Part shown: piece by piece, positions 47,426 to 53,782 of the stretch
Layout: every line of letters starts with the position of its first letter
Numbering within the stretch: the first letter of the stretch is position 1
From: an uncultured Crocinitomix sp.
GTDB lineage: Bacteria; Bacteroidota; Bacteroidia; Flavobacteriales_D; Crocinitomicaceae
Assembly (NCBI GenBank): GCA_905478225.1
Contig: CAJQHR010000033.1
Span: 1 to 53,782, forward strand
Direction of reading: 5' to 3'
DNA length: 53,782 bases
Notes under the pieces: generated by a model
The model's input: only the letters and a program-made list of their open reading frames with translations
Database searches by the model: none
Told to the model about the DNA's origin: nothing
Position numbers and translations under genes: made by a program

Positions 47426-47433
47426 TATATTTG
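47426..47433 (+). promoter_or_regulatory. -7 box for the Cys-rich mini-protein gene
   Basis: TATATTTG is an exact TAnnTTTG match, 29 bases before the ATG at 47463. The -33 box is not clear. Confidence 0.5.
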
Positions 47434-47462
47434 AATCATTATAAAACAATAAAATTTATAAT

Positions 47463-47678
47463 ATGAAAAAAATAAAAAATTATTTGTTTGGATTTATACT
47501 GGTTGCCTCTGGAGCTTTAACCCTTGGCTCAGGTGGCTCAGGCAGTAGTGGGGGATGTGTTTTCTGCGATGGATCAGGTAGAACTGATTGTGCAATATGT
47601 GCTAATGATCCTTATTGCGCATTCTGTAATGGAAGAGGAGATAATACTTGCACTTTTTGTAACGGAACAGGCGACTAA
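47463..47678 (+). CDS. Secreted mini-protein with DnaJ-type CxxCxGxG zinc-binding repeats
   Basis: A 71-residue protein. MKKIKNYLFGFILVASGALT is a signal peptide, followed by a Gly/Ser linker (GSGGSGSSGG). The remaining 40 residues hold CVFCDGSGRTDC, CAICANDPYC, CAFCNGRGDNTC and CTFCNGTG: several C-x-x-C-x-G-x-G units like those of the DnaJ central zinc-binding domain. There is no J-domain and no substrate-binding part. In DnaJ these bind two zinc ions and help hold substrates; here the module is orphan and exported. It could be a zinc-binding or disulfide-rich peptide. It has its own -7 box. Confidence 0.75.
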   Translation: MKKIKNYLFGFILVASGALTLGSGGSGSSGGCVFCDGSGRTDCAICANDPYCAFCNGRGDNTCTFCNGTGD

Positions 47679-47683
47679 TCTTA

Positions 47684-48062
47684 CGTAAAATCAAGATAAA
47701 AGATATTTTTCTTGGATTATTCTTTATTTTTTCATCTCTTCTGATATATTTTTTTTTAGAAATACAGATCAGATAATAGCTTTTAGATACTTAGGAATAA
47801 ATTACGGAACATTTATAAAAATAGAGAGTAGTTTTATCAAGTTTCACTTGATAGATTTTCTTTTTTATTTAGGATTTATGTCAATAGTTAGAGGGTTTTT
47901 TTAAATACCCAAAAACTATTTATACTATCTTTTTGGTTTCTATTACTTGAGGTGTCACAAATGTATTTTGATATAGGAACATTTGACCCAATAGATATTC
48001 TGATGATTTTATTGTCACTGTTAATTATATATAATAAACCCAAATTTAGCACACATAAATAA
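47684..48062 (+). pseudogene. Decayed VanZ-like membrane protein gene
   Basis: No single frame spans the region, but successive frames read KIKDIFLGLFFIFSSLLIYF, YLGINYGTFIKIESSFIKFH, IDFLFYLGFMSIVRGFF and finally LLEVSQMYFDIGTFDPIDIL ending IIYNKPKFSTHK TAA at 48062. The last piece (Glu-Val-Ser-Gln ... Asp-Pro-x-Asp-Ile) resembles VanZ-like small membrane proteins. Several stops and shifts make it a pseudogene; identification is tentative. Minus-strand 48063-48260 reads as a membrane-like fragment (YFPILVAGYFIYNNSFFATH) that is not placed in any family. Confidence 0.45.
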
Positions 48063-48353
48063 CCCCAAATTCAAAATCAAACTATTCTTTGTGGTTAAAA
48101 TCGTGTCATAGGTCTCTAAAGAAAAAGTCATATTAACGAGCTTTGAAAGCCAGCCCACCATAAAAATATGTGTTGCAAAAAAGGAGTTATTATAAATAAA
48201 ATAACCCGCCACCAAAATAGGGAAATAATTGGTTAAATAAGCGTCTATCCTTTTTACCATTCAAAGGGTAAGATAATAAAAACGACACTTTTAAAAAAAG
48301 CAAGAGGGTGAATTTGGAATTAAGTCTTGACATAAGTATTTACACGTTTCAAT

Positions 48354-48811
48354 CTATTCATTTGTGAATTTATGCCAAAACTCTTCTTTATTCTTTTTAT
48401 TGTTACGGTGAACAGCCTTTACAACGTCAGCCGCATCAATTTTTTTATCGAAATAAGTGAAATACTCTCCATTTCTCTCTTCTAATTTTCCAGCATTATC
48501 TATTTCAATACCAATACTGTATTTATTTAGCCCTGTTTTCCCATCCCAAGAACTTTTTCCTGCGTGTTACGCAATTCGGTCAAATGGTACCAATTGATTT
48601 GTAATACCATCTCTACCGATTACAATATGAGCAGATACATTGTTCTTGTCTCTTTTTTAGTCAATGCCCGAACTGAAGATTTTCGACTTGCACCTGCGGT
48701 ATAGTGAATAATAATATAGAGAAGATTTCCTTCCTTGAATTTACCGCCAATATTTTCGGATTTGGTGTGTTCTACATTCGACCCGATTAACTCGTGATTA
48801 TTAATGCTCAT
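48354..48811 (-). pseudogene. Broken N-acetylmuramoyl-L-alanine amidase (Amidase_2) gene
   Basis: ATG at 48811 starts MSINNHELIGSNVEHTKSEN and reaches LLYIIIHYTAGASRKSSVRA, with the zinc-ligand His and TAG motif of AmpD/Amidase_2 enzymes. A T run at 48653-48658 (six, seven needed) shifts the frame. The correct frame continues NNVSAHIVIGRDGITNQLVP, an in-frame TAA at 48567-48569, then HAGKSSWDGKTGLNKYSIGI, and a TAG at 48354-48356 in place of an expected Gln, followed by IETCKYLCQDL. Three lesions make the gene dead. It has no signal peptide, so it may derive from a phage-like or cytosolic amidase. Confidence 0.8.
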
Positions 48812-48952
48812 AGATTTAGGTTAGGTTATGTGCACCAAAATATAACTAAATCTCCTAATAATAACAGTTATTCATTAAATTTTCAACCTTCTATGCTAAA
48901 AATTCGTTAATATTATATCACAGCCAGCGTTTAGCAATTGAATCCCTAATAA

Positions 48953-51900
48953 ATGAAAACTCTACTCGCAGTTTTAGCTTTCTTGATGATGCTTTTCGCC
49001 CCGGCTTACGGGCAAAGGCAAGGGTCTGCTATTACGCTAAATCACCAATCCATTCAATTCATCCAAAACAAGGGTCAATGGCATCAAAATGTGTACTATC
49101 GATCGCCTTTAGGAAATGGCTCTGTTTATCTCGAAAATAATGGATTCACTTATCTACAGCTCGATCCGTCAGATGTTGATCTCGCTCACGCACAAAGTCA
49201 CGAAAATCATCCTCTGGAGATCGACCAAATAACCAAACTTCACGGGCATGTTTGGCGGACACATTTTGACGGCGCAAATGAAAACCCTATTATTTCGGCT
49301 CATAACAAACGCAGCGAATATCACAATTATTATATCGGTCAGGATGCTGAAAAATGGGCCAACAATGTCCCGATTTTCAATGTAGTAAACTATGAAAACC
49401 TCTATAACAAAATAGACCTAAACGTATACAGCTCAAACGGACATTTCAAATATGACTTTATCCTTGCGCCAAAAGCCAAAGCTTCACAGATCAAAATGAA
49501 TTACGCTGGTTTAGATCAAATCACAATAAAAGACGGTCACCTTTTTTCAACCACATCTGTTGGCGAGTTTATTGAAGAAGCGCCTTATGCTTATCAAATA
49601 ATTGATGGTAAAGAAATGGCAATTCCCTGCAATTATATCCTTAATGGCACCACTGTCGGATTTGAATTCCCAGAAGGCTATGACAAAAAACTAGAATTGG
49701 CTATAGACCCTATATTAGTAGGGGCAACACTTTCAGGGTCCTCAGCGATTAATTATGGGCATTGCGCCACTTACGATTTTGAAGAAAATATTTATACAGC
49801 AGCCCGTAATTTTGGAATAGGATATCCAACTACAGATGGTTCCTTTCAAGTAGATTTTGGTGGATTTCATGATATTGCAATAAGTAAATATAGCCCAGAT
49901 GCCACTGCTTTAATTTACGCCACTTACTTGGGTGGAACGGGTATAGATTACCCCAATAGCATCGTCGCAAATCAAGATAATGAACTCTATGTTTTAGCCA
50001 CTTCTGCCTCCTTTGATTTTCCAATTTCAGATGATGCTTTTAGCGGAGTTGGATCGGGAACCAAATTAATCGTAACCCATTTTGCAGAAGACGGAACAGA
50101 CATCATTGGCTCAACCTATATTGGTGGATCTGGCACAGATGGATTAAATGAAATGACCGACAATACGGGTGACGGAAGCCGGGGAGAAATCATAGTGGAT
50201 GAAGATGGAAATTGTTATGTTGCTTCCTGCACAAATTCAACCGACTTTCCTACAACACCCGGCGCTTATCAAGAGGATTTTGGTGGTGGGATTCAAGATG
50301 CCATAGTCTTTTCAATGTCGCCCGATTTATCGGCACTAAATTGGTCAACTTATATTGGTGGCGCTAGTGGCGAAGGTGGATTTGGCTTACATCTTGACGC
50401 TGATAATAACCTGTATGTAGCTGGCGTTGCTTCAGATGAATTTATTCCCATGTTAGGTTATCAAACTTCCTATCAAGGAGGATTAAGAGATGGCTTTGTA
50501 GTTAAACTAATTGATGATGGCGCCACAATTGAATACAGCTCTTATTGGGGGACAACAGATAAAGATGCTGCATTTGCGCTAGATTTAGATGTGGATGGTA
50601 ATGTTTATCTCTACGGACAAAGTAATGGTGGCGCCTCAATTGTCACTCCTGATGTATATTCCAATGCTGGAAGTCATCAATTTATTTGTGAATTAAGTCC
50701 AAACCTGGAGGATTTATTGTTGGGAACCGTGATTGGAGCTGGAGGTGCCGATTTTATTCCACTTGCCTTTATGGTAGATGAATGCGGCTTTATCTATTTC
50801 TCTGGTCACGAGGCAGAAGGAGAATTGCCGCTGACAGCAGATGCCTTTCTTGAAAGTGGCGGAGTTTATGTTGGTGTTTTGCGACCTGGTGCTGTGGGGT
50901 TTGAATATGCAACACGGTATACGGGCAGTCATGGTCATGGCGGAACAAGTCGATTTGATCCAGAAAATAAAACAATTTACCAAGCCGTGTGTTCTTGCGA
51001 ACCCTTTGAAGCAACCCCCGGCGCTTATGATCCGCTCAATGATGGTGATTGCGACATGGGCGTCTTCAAAATTGATTTTGACATTACAAGCGTGCATGCA
51101 ATCGCTGATGTAAGTCCCGCAACTTTTGGCTGTACGCCTTTTTCGGTAGATTTTGAAAGTTTGAGTGCTGGTGGAGACTACGAATGGGATTTTGACGACG
51201 GAACTCCAGTTTCCACAGAATATGAACCATCACATACGTTTACAGAGGAAGGAACATTTAATGTGCGATTAATCGCTGTTGATACAACGGGTTGTTTACT
51301 CTCTGACACTACTTTTATTACCATTATAGTGGAAGATCCAATTACTCCAGAAATGTCTTTTGAATTTGAGGTGGACTGCGCAACGGGTGAAGTTACAATT
51401 AACTATACAGGAGATGAAGATGCGCCTTTCATATTTGATATGGGAGATGGAAATATCTATACGGATGAAACATTTTCACATACTTATGCTGTTGATGGAG
51501 CCTATACCATCTCATTAATTGGTGGTGACGGCGTCTGTTTTAATTTTGTAACGGTGACTGAAGTACTGCTTTTAGGAAATGCCGCAGTTGAAATTATTTC
51601 TAATAATCCTACCTGTTATTTATTCCCAGATGGATCAGTCACAATAAATATTTTAGAACCGAATGGGGATGAAATTATTGAAATAACAGCTCTCGACGAA
51701 ACCCTCCTAAATGTTGACGGATCGAATACGGCAAATACATTAACTTCAGGATGGTATTACTATATCGTTGATTTAGGAACCGGGTGCCAAACAGCCGATT
51801 CCATCTTGCTTGTTGACCCACCTGCAATTACGGCTGACCTAACTATTATTGACGCCTTGTGCCACAACCAAGCGAGCGGATCTGTGATTGTTGACACCGT

Positions 51901-52924
51901 GTATAATTGGCAAGGTGATTATGATGACATGGTTTATCTTTGGGTACCTGACCCGTCCGGTTCAAGTGGTATTGGTGGAGATACACTTCATGACGTTCCG
52001 ATTGGAACCTATACTTTAACTATTAATGATGGAAATGGTTGTTCACGTTTATTTGACTTTAGCATAAGTCAACCACCACCAATGGAATTTACTGAATTTG
52101 GAAAGGAACCTGCCTATTGTCGACTATATGGTTATCAATCAGGAAATGGGGTGGTTTTTGCAGCTGTTAATGGTGGAATCCCAGATTATACGTATTTATG
52201 GACAAATTTAGAGACTGGTGACACCAACTCTGGTTCCACTTGGGGAGGCTTAAATCCTGGAACTTACGAAATGGTAGCAACGGATGAAAATGGTTGCGAA
52301 CTAATTCAAACAATTGTGGTGGACTCCCTCAATCCAATTGCAGATTTTACGGCAAGTTCAAATCAATTAGAAACGGATTGTTTCGCTATTGTTCCCGTTG
52401 ATGTGACCTATACCAACCAATCGCTTTTCTTTGCTAATCCGAATGATCCATTTGCAGACACTACTTTCTTCTTTAATCCTGATAATCCGAATGCGGAATG
52501 GACTATTTCGCACGATCTTTATGAAACCTATGACGTCAGCTATACGGAAAGCGGTGATTATGAAGTTTGCATGGTTGCCATAAATAAAAATGGCTGCTCT
52601 GATACTGCTTGCAAAATAATCGTGATTTGCGATCCGTTTATTTTTGAACCGGTCAACATTTTCACACCAGATGGTGACGGTATAAATGATGAGTTTAATT
52701 TTATAGATCGATCACAAGCCGTGCGAGATTTTTACTGCGTAGTGATGAATAGATGGGGTGTTATTATCGCAGAATTTAACAGCATTGACAGCGGTTGGGA
52801 CGGCACCAATAAAAAAGGCGATTTGGTGCCAGACGGTGTTTATTTTTATAAATACAACGGAGTAGGCGACACGGGTGCCACATTTGAAGGACAAGGAACC
52901 ATTCAAAAAGTGAGCGATTATTAA
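48953..52924 (+). CDS. Giant secreted DUF7948/SBBP/PKD/SprB protein with CHU_C sorting domain (copy 2)
   Basis: A 1323-residue paralogue of the protein at 43054, aligning by eye nearly end to end: signal peptide MKTLLAVLAFLMMLFAPAYG; DUF7948 (FIQNKGQWHQNVYYRSPLG, PYAYQIIDGKEMAIPCNYIL); SBBP propeller (IYATYLGGTGIDYPNSI, WSTYIGGASGEGG, YWGTTDKDAAF); PKD (YEWDFDDGT) and a second PKD-like domain; SprB-like repeats (NPTCYLFPDGSVTI, ALCHNQASGSV); CHU_C from about residue 1229 (NIFTPDGDGINDEFNF, NRWGVII, GWDGTNKKG). It lacks most of the His-rich loop of copy 1, keeping only scattered His (HAQSHENHP). Synonymous codon choice differs noticeably between the copies, so the duplication is not recent. 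T9SS type B export is expected. Confidence 0.93.
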   Translation: MKTLLAVLAFLMMLFAPAYGQRQGSAITLNHQSIQFIQNKGQWHQNVYYRSPLGNGSVYLENNGFTYLQLDPSDVDLAHAQSHENHPLEIDQITKLHGHVWRTHFDGANENPIISAHNKRSEYHNYYIGQDAEKWANNVPIFNVVNYENLYNKIDLNVYSSNGHFKYDFILAPKAKASQIKMNYAGLDQITIKDGHLFSTTSVGEFIEEAPYAYQIIDGKEMAIPCNYILNGTTVGFEFPEGYDKKLELAIDPILVGATLSGSSAINYGHCATYDFEENIYTAARNFGIGYPTTDGSFQVDFGGFHDIAISKYSPDATALIYATYLGGTGIDYPNSIVANQDNELYVLATSASFDFPISDDAFSGVGSGTKLIVTHFAEDGTDIIGSTYIGGSGTDGLNEMTDNTGDGSRGEIIVDEDGNCYVASCTNSTDFPTTPGAYQEDFGGGIQDAIVFSMSPDLSALNWSTYIGGASGEGGFGLHLDADNNLYVAGVASDEFIPMLGYQTSYQGGLRDGFVVKLIDDGATIEYSSYWGTTDKDAAFALDLDVDGNVYLYGQSNGGASIVTPDVYSNAGSHQFICELSPNLEDLLLGTVIGAGGADFIPLAFMVDECGFIYFSGHEAEGELPLTADAFLESGGVYVGVLRPGAVGFEYATRYTGSHGHGGTSRFDPENKTIYQAVCSCEPFEATPGAYDPLNDGDCDMGVFKIDFDITSVHAIADVSPATFGCTPFSVDFESLSAGGDYEWDFDDGTPVSTEYEPSHTFTEEGTFNVRLIAVDTTGCLLSDTTFITIIVEDPITPEMSFEFEVDCATGEVTINYTGDEDAPFIFDMGDGNIYTDETFSHTYAVDGAYTISLIGGDGVCFNFVTVTEVLLLGNAAVEIISNNPTCYLFPDGSVTINILEPNGDEIIEITALDETLLNVDGSNTANTLTSGWYYYIVDLGTGCQTADSILLVDPPAITADLTIIDALCHNQASGSVIVDTVYNWQGDYDDMVYLWVPDPSGSSGIGGDTLHDVPIGTYTLTINDGNGCSRLFDFSISQPPPMEFTEFGKEPAYCRLYGYQSGNGVVFAAVNGGIPDYTYLWTNLETGDTNSGSTWGGLNPGTYEMVATDENGCELIQTIVVDSLNPIADFTASSNQLETDCFAIVPVDVTYTNQSLFFANPNDPFADTTFFFNPDNPNAEWTISHDLYETYDVSYTESGDYEVCMVAINKNGCSDTACKIIVICDPFIFEPVNIFTPDGDGINDEFNFIDRSQAVRDFYCVVMNRWGVIIAEFNSIDSGWDGTNKKGDLVPDGVYFYKYNGVGDTGATFEGQGTIQKVSDY

Positions 52925-53009
52925 GTTCATTGCTATTTGGTAAGAGCATTTTAGGCTGAAATTTCCCCAACAATCAGTATCTTGACCTGGTAAATCTATA
53001 ATTAGTAGT

Positions 53010-53216
53010 ATGAAAATACACTTGCTCCTTCTCTACCTCATTTGTTTTCAAGCAAATTCTTTTGCTCAAATATCCCTTGATAATGCCACTGGTAAACTCA
53101 TTTCTATACCCGTTTTTAAGAATGGTATAGATATTGTGAACTTGGCTCCTGGTATTTATATGCTGCAACTAAAAACGGAACTTGGAATGGTTACGCGGCG
53201 GTTTACTAAAATTTAA
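53010..53216 (+). CDS. Minimal T9SS protein: signal peptide fused to a sorting-domain half
   Basis: A 68-residue product: MKIHLLLLYLICFQANSFAQ is a signal peptide, followed directly by ISLDNATGKLISIPVFKNGI, DIVNLAPGIYMLQLKTELG and MVTRRFTKI. The last 45 residues match the C-terminal half of a type A sorting domain (the IDxxxLxxGIYxL core and the basic F-T-K-I end), but the PNP-containing first half and any cargo are absent. It could be a deletion product of a larger cargo gene or a free-standing tail peptide. It lies 12 bases before the next gene on the same strand. Confidence 0.6.
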   Translation: MKIHLLLLYLICFQANSFAQISLDNATGKLISIPVFKNGIDIVNLAPGIYMLQLKTELGMVTRRFTKI

Positions 53217-53228
53217 AAAAATGATCTT

Positions 53229-53660
53229 ATGAAAAATCGAAATTTATGGTTCATATTGACCCTGTTGTGCACAATCTCAGGGCTTGCTTTTACACTACCA
53301 GGGTCTAAATTGGAAAACAAAAAACTAACCGAGTCAATTGACAGCCTTTATAATACACTTATCAAAGGCGAGGCTGCAGGTGATATCGAAATTGGAATGA
53401 CACTCGACGAAATTGCTGAAATAGATGGCTATAAAATTGTCGAAGAAAAATATATATACGAACCAAGTGACGAGAACGCAGAAGAAATTATTTATTGGGT
53501 GGTAAGAGGATCAGATACACTCATGGAACTATTTCCCGGTTATGATTTTGAAAACGAAACCTATGGCGATAAAGTTGAAACTATTTATGTAAAATCAACT
53601 GTTTTTCAAACTGCAGAAAAAATTGGGGTGGATGTGGTACTTCAGCTAAAATGGGACTGA
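53229..53660 (+). CDS. Exported protein of unknown function, C-terminus cut by an insertion sequence
   Basis: A 143-residue product. MKNRNLWFILTLLCTISGLAF is a signal peptide. The mature part (ESIDSLYNTLIKGEAAGDIE, IGMTLDEIAEIDGYKIVEEK, GDKVETIYVKSTVFQTAEKI) has the two-part beta/helix pattern of small secreted Bacteroidetes proteins, in which a second IGVG-type motif normally follows. Here, right after EKIGVD, the sequence TGTGGTACTTC begins at 53633, the likely end of the IS481-type element, and supplies the last eight codons before the stop. The product is therefore probably truncated. Confidence 0.65.
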   Translation: MKNRNLWFILTLLCTISGLAFTLPGSKLENKKLTESIDSLYNTLIKGEAAGDIEIGMTLDEIAEIDGYKIVEEKYIYEPSDENAEEIIYWVVRGSDTLMELFPGYDFENETYGDKVETIYVKSTVFQTAEKIGVDVVLQLKWD

Positions 53661-53782
53661 ATTCTTATTTTTCTAAGTGATATTTCAAGGCCTGATAGGG
53701 TGTTTTTCCTTTAAAAGCTCCATGAGGTCTGCCGAAGTTATAAAATTCTTCCCATTGCTTTAACTTTTTATTTAAATCTACA
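53633..53782. mobile_element. Right end of an IS481-type insertion sequence (continues beyond window)
   Basis: The proposed terminal repeat starts with TGTGGTACTTCAGC at 53633. The transposase gene inside ends only 32 bases from it, normal spacing for IS481/IS3 elements. The other end and the target duplication lie outside the window. A similar end sequence occurs at 23153-23185. Confidence 0.6.
53665..53782 (-). CDS. IS481-family transposase, C-terminal part (5' end outside window)
   Basis: The minus strand from the window edge encodes VDLNKKLKQWEEFYNFGRPH followed by GAFKGKTPYQALKYHLEK and a TAA at 53665-53667. The W-x-x-x-Y-N-x-x-R-P-H-x-A-x-x-G-x-T-P pattern is the C-terminal signature of the DDE integrase core of IS481 and related IS3-type transposases. 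The catalytic DDE residues lie upstream, outside the window. It shows active or recent insertion-sequence traffic at this end of the region. Confidence 0.85.
   Translation of the reverse strand, partial: VDLNKKLKQWEEFYNFGRPHGAFKGKTPYQALKYHLEK

Overview
The window looks like AT-rich chromosomal DNA of a Bacteroidetes bacterium, most likely Flavobacteriales. The grounds are the many secreted proteins ending in type IX secretion system (T9SS) sorting domains of type A (Por) or type B (gliding-motility C-terminal, CHU_C), SprB and PKD repeats, Bacteroidetes -7 boxes (TAnnTTTG), lipoprotein signals, and a Reg_prop/LytS kinase with a LytTR regulator. No tRNA, rRNA, CRISPR array or replication origin was seen.

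Layout. 1-505: tail of a T9SS cargo gene. 800-5518: housekeeping genes tyrS and mutS around a small lipoprotein gene. 5.5-10.4 kb: a membrane-gene remnant, an intact Ig/PKD/CHU_C protein, and a ruined paralogous FG-GAP/Ig/CHU_C gene. 10.7-14.9 kb: an Asp-rich lipoprotein and a LytTR regulator plus beta-propeller histidine kinase pair. 15.3-23.0 kb: one 2564-residue gene joining an N-terminal outer-membrane barrel-like domain to about 22 Ig-like repeats, with a cysteine ladder in the middle and no T9SS tail. 23.2-29.7 kb: small secreted proteins of unknown role, a GT-C mannosyltransferase-like protein, an ALDH7-type aldehyde dehydrogenase and several decayed genes. 29.8-34.6 kb: an outer-membrane barrel gene paired with a 1343-residue T9SS cargo. 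34.7-40.8 kb: a DUF7948-like/SprB/CHU_C protein and the wreck of its tandem duplicate, whose middle is replaced by about 1.15 kb of scraps of other genes. 40.9-42.8 kb: an RtcB fragment joined in frame to a complete S37-type peptidase. 43-53 kb: two long paralogous DUF7948/SBBP/PKD/SprB/CHU_C proteins, separated by small genes and remnants. 53-53.8 kb: a minimal signal-peptide-plus-sorting-tail protein, a gene cut by an insertion sequence, and the end of its IS481-type transposase.

Functionally the region is a cell-surface locus: large adhesin-like or enzyme-carrier proteins exported by T9SS, outer-membrane barrels, lipoproteins and a sensor pair that could read the outside. No T9SS machinery gene is present, so export must rely on genes elsewhere. 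The second theme is decay. At least twelve broken genes or fragments lie here, many with single-base indels in short homopolymers plus in-frame stops, while long neighbours stay open. All functional statements are read from sequence motifs by eye; no database search was run.
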